NCBI GenBank assembly: GCA_019800895.1 | Contig: JAHVKF010000003.1 | Coordinates: forward strand, 951,228-1,015,227 | From: Halomonas denitrificans | GTDB taxonomy: Bacteria > Pseudomonadota > Gammaproteobacteria > Xanthomonadales > Wenzhouxiangellaceae | Length of the DNA stretch: 64,000 bases | Direction of reading: 5' to 3' | In this document: positions 18,017 through 26,991 of the stretch, in pieces | Layout: the number at the start of each line of letters is the position of its first letter | Position numbering within the stretch: the stretch's first letter is position 1 | Made by a program: the position numbers and the translations under genes | Notes under the pieces: generated by a model | Told to the model about the DNA's origin: nothing | Seen by the model: only the letters and a program-made list of their open reading frames with translations | The model's database searches: none

Positions 18017-18919
18017 ATGACCGAAGCGTCGTCGACCCACGCGGAATCCCCGCTTTTCCCGACCTGGCTGGATCGCCTCTATCCGCTCTGGATGTGGCTG
18101 ATCCTGTTGCCGGCGGTCGTGCTGTTCACCATCATCGCCGCTCCGGTCGCGATCCTCGTTTGCCTGTTCGGGGGACAGCGCTTCGCCAATCTCCGGATCG
18201 CGGCGCTGTGGGCCCGGCTGATCGCCCGACTGACGCCGGTCCGGGTCGAGATCGAGGGTATGGAAAACGTCGAGCCGGGGCGTTCCTACGTGGTCGTCGC
18301 CAATCACCAGAGCCAGTACGACATCCCGGTGATCTACGGGTACTGCGGTCTCGACCTGCGCTGGGTGATGAAGGCGGAGATCGGCCGGATTCCGTTCGTC
18401 GCCCAGGGCTGTAGGGCGATCGGCCACATCTTCATCGATCGCTCCGACCCGGAGCAGGCGCGCGCGGCGATCAATCGGGCCGTGGCGGACCTGCCGGACG
18501 GCACCGGCGTTTTGTTCTTTCCCGAGGGAACCCGCAGCCGCAGCGGCGAGTTGCTCCGATTTCGAAAGGGCGCGTTCCGCGTCGCGATCGACCGGGGGCT
18601 CCCGGTGTTGCCGATGACCGTGACGGGAACGCGCGACATCCTCGAGCCGGGCAGCTTCCGCGTAAGACCGGGCCGGGCCCGACTGGTCATCCATCCGCCG
18701 ATCGAGCCCGAGCCCGGAGTGGCGCCGCGTGGCCGAGCCGTCCGCGGCAGCGGTGGGGGAAGGGGTCGACGCAAGGAAGCCCTTCCCGATCCGGCAACCC
18801 AGCGGCTCAGCGACCGGGCGCGCGTCGCGATCGCCTCCGCGCTGGGGCCGGCGTCAGGTCGGTCCGGAGACCCGGGTCCGGCCGTCGCTCGCGACGAGAG
18901 GAAGCAAGATGCGCCTTGA
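18017..18919 (+). CDS. plsC: 1-acyl-sn-glycerol-3-phosphate acyltransferase
   Basis: 300 aa. Makes phosphatidic acid from lysophosphatidate at the inner membrane. A long hydrophobic N-terminal region (about 25-55) precedes the catalytic motif NHQSQYD (HX4D) near residue 95 and FPEGTRSR near residue 170. The last 70 residues are basic and longer than in E. coli PlsC; they remain coding-like and end in a helix-like stretch, so I see no frameshift. It overlaps the rhomboid gene by 11 nt. Confidence 0.9.
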   Translation: MTEASSTHAESPLFPTWLDRLYPLWMWLILLPAVVLFTIIAAPVAILVCLFGGQRFANLRIAALWARLIARLTPVRVEIEGMENVEPGRSYVVVANHQSQYDIPVIYGYCGLDLRWVMKAEIGRIPFVAQGCRAIGHIFIDRSDPEQARAAINRAVADLPDGTGVLFFPEGTRSRSGELLRFRKGAFRVAIDRGLPVLPMTVTGTRDILEPGSFRVRPGRARLVIHPPIEPEPGVAPRGRAVRGSGGGRGRRKEALPDPATQRLSDRARVAIASALGPASGRSGDPGPAVARDERKQDAP

Positions 18920-19634
18920 GATTCCCGACCCCGATTACACTTCGTCGCCCCGGGCCGCCGGCAACTTCGTCCTCGCGCTGAAGCTCGTGTTCGGTTTTCT
19001 CGTGGTGGTCTGGTCCGTGTTCGTGTTCGATCAGGCACTGGACCTGAACCTGATCCGATTCGGGCTCCGGCCGCGCGACGGGGCCGGTCTGATCGGCCTG
19101 GCCACCACACCGTTGCTGCACTTCGACCTTGCACACCTCATGGCCAATTCGGTGCCCCTGTTGATCGGCGGTACGTTGATGCTCTACCTGTTTCCGAACG
19201 CATCGATCCGGGTGCTGCCGGTGCTGTTCGTAGGCACCAGCGCGCTGGCCTGGCTGTTCGCCCGGTCGAACACCCACATCGGTGCCAGCGGTCTGATCTA
19301 CGGCCTGCTCGCCTTCGTCTTCGTGTCGGGCCTGATCCGGCGCGATCTCCGCTCCGTCGGGGCGGCGCTGATGGTGTGGTTCCTTTACGGATCGATGCTC
19401 TGGGGCGTGCTGCCTTCGGGCGCGGGGACGAGCTGGGAACTGCATGCTTCGGGCCTCGTTCTCGGGGTGCTCTGCGCGCTCCTGTTCCGCGGCTGGGACC
19501 GTCCGCCGATGAAGCGCTACGCGTGGGAAGACGAGGACGACGAGCAGACCGACGGCTTCGACGACGACGCGACCGCGCCCTGGCGGATGCGGCCCGAGAC
19601 CGACGAGGAGCACCCGTGGGGTCCGCGTTCGTGA
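18909..19634 (+). CDS. Rhomboid-family intramembrane serine protease
   Basis: 241 aa. About six transmembrane helices between residues 20 and 200. The catalytic serine lies in IGASGLIYG and the catalytic histidine in ELHASG, giving the Ser-His dyad; a helix with HLMANS fits the oxyanion-side HxxxN element. The C-terminal 45 residues are acidic and cytoplasmic. Start ATG 18909 overlaps plsC by 11 nt, and the stop overlaps the next gene by 4 nt. Substrate unknown. Confidence 0.85.
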   Translation: MRLEIPDPDYTSSPRAAGNFVLALKLVFGFLVVVWSVFVFDQALDLNLIRFGLRPRDGAGLIGLATTPLLHFDLAHLMANSVPLLIGGTLMLYLFPNASIRVLPVLFVGTSALAWLFARSNTHIGASGLIYGLLAFVFVSGLIRRDLRSVGAALMVWFLYGSMLWGVLPSGAGTSWELHASGLVLGVLCALLFRGWDRPPMKRYAWEDEDDEQTDGFDDDATAPWRMRPETDEEHPWGPRS

Positions 19635-20569
19635 GTGGATCGGGCCGAACCGCCGGAGCCCGGCCGTCGGTGCCGACGCTTCACGTGCTCGGCGCCGGTC
19701 GTACGGCGCGGACGCTCGCTCGCTTGGGCCGCGAGGCCGGAGTCTGGTCGGTCGGGCAGGTCTGCAACCGTCGACCGGAGCGGGCCCGTGCCGCGGTCGA
19801 CTGGATCGGCGAGGGAACCGCCACCGAGCGCTTCGAAGCGCTGGAGCGGGGCGACTGGCTGATGATCGGCGTGCCGGACAGTGCGATTGCCGACTGCGTT
19901 GCCGATGTCGTGGCCCGGGGGCCGTCGGATCGACCGGGACTGGCCTTTCACCTGTCGGGCGCCGAACCGGCCGAGAGGATCGAGGGGCTGGCCGAAGCGG
20001 TTGCCTCGGTCCATCCGGTCTGCGCATTTGCCGATCCGGATCGCGCGCTGTCCGCGTTTCCCGGAAGCTTTGCGGTCGGCGAAGGCGACCCGGCCGCGCT
20101 CGATCGTTTGTTGCCCGCTTTCGAGGCCATCGGCGCCCGCACGCTGCGATTCCGACCCACCAACAAGCGGCTTTATCACGCCTCGATGATCGCGGCTTCG
20201 AATTTCCTGTGCACGCTCGACGCGCTGGCTCTGGACCTTGCCGAGGCCGGTGGCCTGACCGCCGAGCAGGCGCTGCCGTTGATCGTCACGCTGCAGTCCG
20301 GGGCGCTGGGCACGATCGCCGAGCGGGGACCGGTCGATGCGCTGACCGGACCGATCGAGCGCGGCGATTCGGCTACCTGCGCGACACTCGTCGAGCAGGT
20401 GCGAGCCCATGCGGCGAAGGACGAGGCCTTCCGCTTCCGGGTCGAACCATTGCTGATGGCGCTCGGTCGCGCAACCGTCGGGCTGGCGCGCCGAAAGCAC
20501 GGCGAGGATCCGGCCGGCGGCCCCGGGCTGGACGCGATCGGGACCGTCTTCGAAGAGGTCCGGGACTGA
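19631..20569 (+). CDS. Rossmann-like and DUF2520 domain protein
   Basis: 312 aa from GTG 19631, which overlaps the rhomboid stop as GTGA; GTG 19616 is an alternative. An NAD(P)-type Rossmann start LHVLGAGRTARTL is followed by SGAEPAERIEGL, HPVCAF and a helical C-terminal DUF2520 domain with YHASMIAASNF near residue 180. The architecture resembles ketopantoate/pyrroline-5-carboxylate reductase-like dehydrogenases, but no substrate is known. Overlaps gspF by 1 nt. Confidence 0.8.
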   Translation: MSGSGRTAGARPSVPTLHVLGAGRTARTLARLGREAGVWSVGQVCNRRPERARAAVDWIGEGTATERFEALERGDWLMIGVPDSAIADCVADVVARGPSDRPGLAFHLSGAEPAERIEGLAEAVASVHPVCAFADPDRALSAFPGSFAVGEGDPAALDRLLPAFEAIGARTLRFRPTNKRLYHASMIAASNFLCTLDALALDLAEAGGLTAEQALPLIVTLQSGALGTIAERGPVDALTGPIERGDSATCATLVEQVRAHAAKDEAFRFRVEPLLMALGRATVGLARRKHGEDPAGGPGLDAIGTVFEEVRD

Positions 20570-21762
20570 TGGCCGCGTTCGAATACGAAGCGCTCGAGGA
20601 CTCGCGCACGGTGCGCGGCGTGGTCCAGGCCGACTCGGCGCGCCAGGCCCGCTCGCTGCTGCGCGACCGGGGGCTCGTCCCGTTGGATGTCGAGCCGGTG
20701 CGTTCGGGCCGGAGCCGTCGCGGTGGCGCGCGCTCGGGCCGCGAGCGTGCGCTGCTGCTCCGCCAGATGAGCGGACTGCTGCGCGCCGGTCTCCCGCTGG
20801 AGGAGGTCCTGGCCCTGCTCGTCGAGCAGACGGACCGGGCGGGGGTACGTCGGCCGCTGGCGGCGATCCGCGCCCGGGTGCTCGAAGGCGGCGCCCTGTC
20901 GGAGGCCATGTCCGAGCATCCGAGCCTGTTTCCTCCGCTGTACTGGCGTTCCGTGGCCGCCGGCGAGCAGGCCGGCCGCCTGGAGTCGGTGATCGGCCGG
21001 CTCGCCGATCATGCGGACAAGCGCGCGGCCTTGTCGCGCGGCGTCCTCATGGCGCTGGTCTACCCGCTGCTCCTGGCCGTACTGTCGATCGCGGTCGTCT
21101 GGGGCCTGATCGGCTTCGTCGTGCCGCGGGTCGTGGAGGTGTTCGACCAGTCACGCCAGGCGCTGCCCCCGCTGACCCGCAGCCTGATCTGGATTTCCGA
21201 TGCGGTGGCCAGCTGGGGTGTCGTGCTCCTGGGCGCCCTGGCCGGGGCCATCGTCGCCGGAGCCCTGCTGCTGCGTCGACCGGCCGTGCGACGGGCCTTC
21301 GACGGAATGCTGTTGCGCATTCCCCTGGTCGGGCGGGTGGTGCGGGCCCACGTCAGCGCCCTGTTCGCCCGGACGCTGGCCATTCTTTCGGCCAGCGGGG
21401 TGCCCGCCGTCGACGCGCTGGGTACGGCGTCGACGGTGATTCCGAATCTGCGCGTGCGCGCGGACCTCGAGCAGGCCGCGGCCCGGGTGCGGGAGGGCGC
21501 TTCGATCACCGCGGCGATCGGGGACCTGGACTGGATGCCGCCGCTGACGCGCCGCCTGGTGGCCGGCGGCGAGCAGGCGGGTGACCTCGGCGGCATGCTC
21601 GATCACGCTGCCGAGCTGCAGGAGGCCGACCTGGAGCAGACCGGCCAGGTCCTGCTGGCGGTGCTGCAACCCGCGCTGATTCTCCTCGTCGGGCTGGTCG
21701 TGCTCTACATCGTCCTGGCGATCCTCCTGCCGGTGATGAATCTCAGCCAGATGCTGGGCTAG
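20569..21762 (+). CDS. Type II secretion/type IV pilus inner-membrane platform protein (GspF/PilC family)
   Basis: 397 aa. Two GspF domains: about residues 60-185 and 265-390, each followed by hydrophobic helices (about 160-195, 210-240 and 365-390). FEYEAL at the N-terminus and the repeated GEQAG motif are typical. The family forms the membrane platform for pseudopilus or pilus assembly. No other gsp or pil structural gene is next to it; pilZ is at 54.9 kb. It overlaps the DUF2520 gene by 1 nt and lies 4 nt before ftsE, where ftsY would commonly be. GspF versus PilC cannot be separated here. Confidence 0.85.
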   Translation: MAAFEYEALEDSRTVRGVVQADSARQARSLLRDRGLVPLDVEPVRSGRSRRGGARSGRERALLLRQMSGLLRAGLPLEEVLALLVEQTDRAGVRRPLAAIRARVLEGGALSEAMSEHPSLFPPLYWRSVAAGEQAGRLESVIGRLADHADKRAALSRGVLMALVYPLLLAVLSIAVVWGLIGFVVPRVVEVFDQSRQALPPLTRSLIWISDAVASWGVVLLGALAGAIVAGALLLRRPAVRRAFDGMLLRIPLVGRVVRAHVSALFARTLAILSASGVPAVDALGTASTVIPNLRVRADLEQAAARVREGASITAAIGDLDWMPPLTRRLVAGGEQAGDLGGMLDHAAELQEADLEQTGQVLLAVLQPALILLVGLVVLYIVLAILLPVMNLSQMLG

Positions 21763-21766
21763 GGCG

Positions 21767-22501
21767 ATGACCCGACGCAACGCCGATGCGGCGATGATCG
21801 CCTTCGAACATGTCGCCAAGCGCTATCCGGGCGGCGTGCAGGCCCTGTCCGACGTCAGTTTCCGGCTCGAGGCGGGCGAGATGGCGTTCCTGACCGGCCA
21901 TTCCGGCGCCGGCAAGAGCACCTTGCTGCGGCTCATCGCGCTGCTCGAGCGGCCCAGCCGCGGGCAGGTCCTGTTCCAGGGGCGGAATGTCGGCCGCCTG
22001 TCGCGGCGACAGATTCCGATGCTGCGGCGCCGGGTGGGCGTCATCTTCCAGGACCACAAGCTGCTGACCGATCGAAGCGTCTTCGACAACGTGGCTCTCC
22101 CCTTGCACATCGCCGGCGTCTCCTTCGCGGAGATCAAGCGTCGCGTCGGTGCGGCCCTCGACCAGGTCGGGTTGCGCGAGAAATCCCGGATGCAGGTACC
22201 GGTACTTTCCGGTGGTGAACAGCAGCGGGTGGGGATTGCCCGGGCGATCGTCGCCAAGCCGCCGCTGCTGCTCGCCGACGAACCCACGGGCAACCTCGAT
22301 CCGGCGCTGTCCGAAGAATTGATGACGCTGTTCTGCACCCTCAACGAACTCGGCACCACGGTACTGATCGCCACTCATGACCTGTACCTCGTACGCCGGC
22401 TCGGCCGCCGCACGCTGGTCCTGGATCACGGCGAAATCATCGACGATACCGTTCCGGTGCAGCGCCCCGCGGGCGCCGGGCCGACGGAGGCGCCGCCATG
22501 A
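21767..22501 (+). CDS. ftsE: FtsE cell-division ABC ATPase
   Basis: 244 aa from ATG 21767; ATG 21794 gives the usual N-terminus MIAFEHVAKRYPGG and is equally plausible. Walker A GHSGAGKSTLL, signature LSGGEQQRVGIARA and Walker B LLLADEPTGNLD are complete. With FtsX it controls periplasmic amidase activation during division. The stop overlaps ftsX by 4 nt. The C-terminal 20 residues are longer than in E. coli FtsE. Confidence 0.95.
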   Translation: MTRRNADAAMIAFEHVAKRYPGGVQALSDVSFRLEAGEMAFLTGHSGAGKSTLLRLIALLERPSRGQVLFQGRNVGRLSRRQIPMLRRRVGVIFQDHKLLTDRSVFDNVALPLHIAGVSFAEIKRRVGAALDQVGLREKSRMQVPVLSGGEQQRVGIARAIVAKPPLLLADEPTGNLDPALSEELMTLFCTLNELGTTVLIATHDLYLVRRLGRRTLVLDHGEIIDDTVPVQRPAGAGPTEAPP

Positions 22502-23421
22502 GCCGTCGCGACGCGCTTCGATCCGGGGCGCGCGGATGGGCGCGGCGGCACGCCTACAGCCTGCTGTCGTCGATCGGCGCGTTGGTGCGTTCCCCGGTGG
22601 CGACCGGCATGACCGTCGGCGTGCTCGCGATCGCGATGAGCCTGCCGCTGGGCCTGTACGTCGCGCTGGACAATCTCGAGCGGATGAACACGGACCTGGA
22701 GCGGCTCGAATCGATTTCCGTATTCCTGGAAATCGACGTGGACGCCGAGGCCGCGCGTCGGATGGCATCTTCGCTGGCGTCTGCGCCCGATGTCCTCACG
22801 GTCGATCCGATCGGGCCCGAAGACGGAATGCGCGAACTGGCCGGCGCGACCGGCCTTGACGACCTGGAACTCGGCGAAGTGCCGCTGCCCTGGGTGCTGG
22901 AAGTGACCCCGGCCCGCGAGGGCGACGTCGAGCGGCTGGCCAATCGACTGCGCAGCCTGGACGATATCGACCAGGTCATCGTCGACCTGGCCTGGCTTCG
23001 GCGGCTCGACTCCCTGCTGTCGGTCTTCGCCCGCCTGGTCGAGCTCCTCGCGGTGCTGTTCGGCCTGGCGGTGCTGTTCGTGATCGCCAACACCATCCGG
23101 GCCGAGATCCAGGCCCGCCACGAGGAAATCGAGGTCATGGCACTGGTCGGCGCAACGCCGGCCTGGATCCGGCGGCCGTTCCTCTATGCCGGTCTGTGGA
23201 TGGGACTGCTGGGGGGCGCCTGTGCCTGGCTGCTGGTGCAGGGCGGTCTCTGGCTGCTGGCCGGACCGGTGCGGGAACTCGGCGAGGCGTACGGTACACC
23301 GGCAACGCTGCAGGCTCCGCCGGCCGGGCTGATCGGAGTCCTGGTCGCCGGCGCCGGAACCCTCGGAATCCTGGGCGCGGCGATCGCGGTCTCACGGCAG
23401 CTTCACCGGATCAATCCATGA
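22498..23421 (+). CDS. ftsX: FtsX cell-division membrane protein
   Basis: 307 aa. Cytoplasmic N-terminus, transmembrane helix at about 40-62, a periplasmic domain (about 65-175) and three helices at about 180-205, 225-250 and 275-300: the FtsX layout. LERLESISVFLEIDVD begins the periplasmic part, and EIEVMALVGATPAWIRRPFLYAG is the conserved cytoplasmic loop. It partners FtsE and is followed by rpoH after 155 nt, the standard ftsEX-rpoH order. Confidence 0.95.
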   Translation: MSRRDALRSGARGWARRHAYSLLSSIGALVRSPVATGMTVGVLAIAMSLPLGLYVALDNLERMNTDLERLESISVFLEIDVDAEAARRMASSLASAPDVLTVDPIGPEDGMRELAGATGLDDLELGEVPLPWVLEVTPAREGDVERLANRLRSLDDIDQVIVDLAWLRRLDSLLSVFARLVELLAVLFGLAVLFVIANTIRAEIQARHEEIEVMALVGATPAWIRRPFLYAGLWMGLLGGACAWLLVQGGLWLLAGPVRELGEAYGTPATLQAPPAGLIGVLVAGAGTLGILGAAIAVSRQLHRINP

Positions 23422-23545
23422 TCCGGCTTGAACGGCGGAACTTGCGCCCCAATCGCTGATCCAAGACGGCGAGCGGATTCGGACAGGACGCGCTCGTTCG
23501 GCGGCCCGAACCACCTCGGGGGTAGCCGGAACGGCCCGTTTTTGG

Positions 23546-23572
23546 TAGAATTCGAGGGTTGAATCAGGAGGT
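23546..23572 (+). promoter_or_regulatory. rpoH extended -10 promoter and Shine-Dalgarno
   Basis: TGGTAGAAT gives an extended -10 (box 23546-23551) without a clear -35. AGGAGG at 23567-23572 lies 5 nt before ATG 23577 and is the strongest ribosome-binding site in the neighbourhood; it decides the start over the in-frame TTG at 23559. Confidence 0.55.
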
Positions 23573-23576
23573 TTTC

Positions 23577-24437
<861 letters not shown>

Positions 24438-24452
24438 ACGCCCTGGAACGCC

Positions 24453-24992
24453 GGAGCGCTGTTGCGCACCTGACGGACGGCGCTCGGTGGTGCTCGGAAT
24501 CCTCATGCACTTCGAGTGCACTGCGGGTCCTGCGCTCCAGCGATCACCGACCGCCAGGCGCTCTCGACGCGCTCCGACGCTCCAGCACTCCGTTCGTATC
24601 GGCCTCCCTCGTGGAGGCCGTTTTCGTTCCGGGGAGCGCTGTTGCGCACCTGACGGACGGCGCTCGGTGGTGCTCGGACTCCTCATGCACTTCGAGTGCA
24701 CTGCGTGTCCTGCGCTCCAGCGATCACCGACCGCCAGGCGCTCTCGACGCGCTCCGACGCTCCAGCACTCCGTTCGTATCGGCCTCCCTCGTGGAGGCCG
24801 TTTTCGTTCCGGGGAGCGCTGTAGCGCACCCGCCTGCCGGCGCTCCGTGGTGCTCGGACTCCTCATGCACTTCGAGTGCACTGCGGGTCCTGCGCTCCAG
24901 CGATCACCGACCGCCAGGCGCTCTCGACGCGCTCCGACGCTCCAGCACTCCGTTCGTATCGGCCTCCTTCGCGGAGGCCGTTTTCGTTTGCG
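24453..24992 (+). repeat. Three tandem 180-bp repeats carrying dispersed-repeat copies D1-D3
   Basis: Units begin at 24453, 24633 and 24813 with GGAGCGCTGTTGCGCAC (third: GTAGCGC). Units 1 and 2 are almost identical; unit 3 differs mainly in its first 30 bp and in the last hairpin loop. Each has the perfect hairpin TGCACT-TCG-AGTGCA (24506-24520, 24686-24700, 24866-24880) inside the dispersed-repeat core, and ends with GGCCTCC...GGAGGCC then TTTTCG. Because 180 is a multiple of 3, long repeat reading frames appear on both strands; they have no protein signature. Fills most of the 605-bp gap after rpoH. Confidence 0.92.
24601..24628 (+). terminator. Terminator-like hairpin after rpoH, first of three
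   Basis: GGCCTCC (24601-24607), loop CTCGT, GGAGGCC (24613-24619), then GTTTTCGTT. The same structure recurs at 24781-24808 and, with loop TTCGC, at 24961-24988, so transcripts leaving rpoH meet three in a row. Confidence 0.65.
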
Positions 24993-25042
24993 GCACGTCC
25001 CGGGTACTCTGGGCATCCTGCAGGATCGATCGGGACGGTTCC

Positions 25043-25543
25043 ATGCGCACGGACAAGGGCAGCCAGGAATCACGCAGACCGGTGAGGAGCCTGGTCCATC
25101 TGCTCGCGGCAGCGATCGCGGCCGGCCTGTTGCTCGGGGTGGCCTCGCGTATGGCGATGCGCGCGGTCGCGATCGACGCGGGCCTCGATGCCGGATTCTC
25201 GATCGGGGGGAGTCTCGAGGTCGTTGCTTCCGGTGTGCTGATCGGTTCGCCCCTGGCACTGGTCCTCGGCGTGGCGGCTCGCCGTTGGCGCCTGCCCCGG
25301 GGTTCGGCCCTGGGGGCGTCGTCGATCCTGTTCCTCGTCCTGGCAATGGGCCCACCGCCTGCGGCGCGCAGCGCGATCTCGACGGTGCCGGGTTCGGTAG
25401 GGCCGGCGCTCGCGATGTTCGCCTGTGCCTTCTTCCTGTACGGGCTGGGCCTCGAGCTACTGGTCGGCCGGTGCAGGAATCGGACACGACCCCGGAGGGC
25501 GTGGGCAGGCCGCGGTCCGACGAACCCGACTCGGCCGCGGTGA
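25043..25543 (+). CDS. Hypothetical membrane protein
   Basis: 166 aa from ATG 25043. Four hydrophobic stretches at about residues 18-38, 50-72, 85-102 and 115-138; basic, cytoplasmic-looking C-terminus rich in Arg and Pro. I do not recognise the family. It stands alone after the tandem repeats; about 50 bp separate it from the third terminator-like hairpin. The C-terminal 25 residues are low in complexity and may not be functional. Coding potential is moderate. Confidence 0.5.
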   Translation: MRTDKGSQESRRPVRSLVHLLAAAIAAGLLLGVASRMAMRAVAIDAGLDAGFSIGGSLEVVASGVLIGSPLALVLGVAARRWRLPRGSALGASSILFLVLAMGPPPAARSAISTVPGSVGPALAMFACAFFLYGLGLELLVGRCRNRTRPRRAWAGRGPTNPTRPR

Positions 25544-25726
25544 CCGTGCCGACCCCGTCGACAGGACTCCGATCGCGGCGGCGGGTACCTGCAATCTCCT
25601 GCTATCGCCTGCAGTCGCCTGGAAATTCGATCGCCGGATCGGCGGAGGGCCGAGCCTGCCCGCCGGGCTCTGCGAACGGCCGGTAATCGCCCCTGCCCGG
25701 ACCCTGCGCATCGGCACCGGGCGAAC

Positions 25727-25732
25727 TATACT
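25727..25732 (+). promoter_or_regulatory. -10-like box in the gap before the DUF1772 gene
   Basis: TATACT stands out in the 344-bp gap 25544-25887, which otherwise holds nothing I can name. It is about 155 nt before ATG 25888; no good -35 is visible. Confidence 0.35.
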
Positions 25733-25887
25733 GTGACGGAGTTCACGCCCCGTGGCGCTGTCGCGGCGCGGAGGGCCGCCCTCTGGCTCCCGCACCCCCG
25801 TGTCGCCGGTGTGGAAGGCGCCGGGCCCTCCGTCGGCGAGAAGGCTCCGCTGTTCGATAGGCCGCAGTTCGAGGAGACGACAGAAGA

Positions 25888-26364
25888 ATGATCGAATACC
25901 TGCCACCGCTGATCGTCGCGGCCGTGGTCGGAACGGGCCTGGTTACGGGCTTGTTGTTCGCCTTCGCGAACTTCGCGCTGGACGCGCTGGCCGACCTGGA
26001 GACCGAAGCCGGCATGTTCGCGATGCGGCGGATCAACAAGCGGATCAAGAATCCGCTGTTCTTCCTGCTGTTCGCCGGGACCCCGGTGGTCTGCGCGGCG
26101 ATTCTCCTGATCGCGGTGTTCGCGCCGGAGCTCCCGGCGCGCTGGTGGTTGGTGGCAGGCGCTTCGCTCTACCTGGCCGGTCCGCTCGGCATCACCGTGA
26201 TGCATAACGTCCCGCTCAACACTCGACTCGAGGCAGCGGATTGGTCGAACGCCGAGCGGGTCTGGCCGGCATACCGTCGGCGCTGGCAGTTCTGGAACCA
26301 TATCCGCACCGCGCTGGGCATCCTGGCGCTCGGCGCGCTGGGCATCGGAGCGGTGGCAATCTGA
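25888..26364 (+). CDS. DUF1772 (anthrone oxygenase-like) membrane protein
   Basis: 158 aa. Four hydrophobic helices at about 5-28, 50-72, 80-102 and 138-156. The motif HNVPLN(TRL) near residue 110 and a following W-x-x-Y-x-x-x-W stretch are hallmarks of DUF1772, which includes fungal anthrone oxygenases and many bacterial proteins without known substrate. Single gene; converges on the rluE gene downstream. Confidence 0.75.
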   Translation: MIEYLPPLIVAAVVGTGLVTGLLFAFANFALDALADLETEAGMFAMRRINKRIKNPLFFLLFAGTPVVCAAILLIAVFAPELPARWWLVAGASLYLAGPLGITVMHNVPLNTRLEAADWSNAERVWPAYRRRWQFWNHIRTALGILALGALGIGAVAI

Positions 26365-26458
26365 TCCCGCCGCGGCGACCACCCCACGACGACCGATCGC
26401 ACGAGCCGCTGCCCGGTGTGGCCGGATCACGCGGGACGTCCGGCTCGCAGGCGGGCTC

Positions 26459-26986
26459 TCAGTCGATGCGCCGCCACTGGCCCGGGGCCAGGTTCTCGAC
26501 CGACCAGTCGCCGATCGCGGCTCGGACCAGACGCAGGGTGGGGTGGCCGATCGCCGCGGTCATCCGGCGCACCTGTCGGTTCCTGCCTTCCCTGAGGATC
26601 AGCTCCAACCAGACGTCCACCACATTCTTCCGGTAGCGCACCGGTGGATCGCGCGGCCAGAGTCCTTCGGGTTCGTCGATCCGGCGGACCCCGGCCGGTC
26701 GCGTCCGCCCGTCCTTCAGGTCGATTCCGTCGCGAAGGCGAGCCAGTGCGTCACCGTCGGGTTCGCGTTCGACCAGCACCCAATAGATCTTCGGTTTCCG
26801 GAACCTCGGCGAGCTGATCCGCGCCTGCAGTCCACCGTCATCGGTCAGCAACAGCAGGCCTTCCGAGTCCTTGTCCAGCCGGCCGGCCGGATAGACGCCG
26901 GGTACGTCGATGTAGTCGGCGAGCGTCGTGCCTTCCCCGGAGAACTGGCACAGCACGCCGAACGGCTTGTTGAACGCGATCAGCAC
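26459..26986 (-). CDS. rluE: RluE-type 23S rRNA pseudouridine synthase
   Basis: 175 aa from GTG 26986. Starts MLIAFNKPFGVLCQFSGEG, the RluE subgroup signature; the catalytic Asp is in AGRLDKDSEGLLLLTDDG near residue 40, and REGRNRQVRRMTAAIGHPTL is the C-terminal family motif. No S4 domain, as in E. coli RluE, which modifies U2457. It begins 5 nt after the GST stop, so the two are likely one transcript. No Shine-Dalgarno is obvious. Confidence 0.87.
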   Translation of the reverse strand: MLIAFNKPFGVLCQFSGEGTTLADYIDVPGVYPAGRLDKDSEGLLLLTDDGGLQARISSPRFRKPKIYWVLVEREPDGDALARLRDGIDLKDGRTRPAGVRRIDEPEGLWPRDPPVRYRKNVVDVWLELILREGRNRQVRRMTAAIGHPTLRLVRAAIGDWSVENLAPGQWRRID

Positions 26987-26991
26987 CGTGG

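Noticed and set aside
18700..18919. Frameshift in the C-terminal part of plsC
   Set aside because: The tail is Arg/Gly-rich and longer than usual, but it returns to a plausible helix and overlaps the next start by 11 nt; other frames show no acyltransferase sequence.
24453..24992. CRISPR array
   Set aside because: Repeats are 180 bp, directly adjacent and lack variable spacers; no cas genes are present. The 14-bp array at 63871 also lacks spacers.
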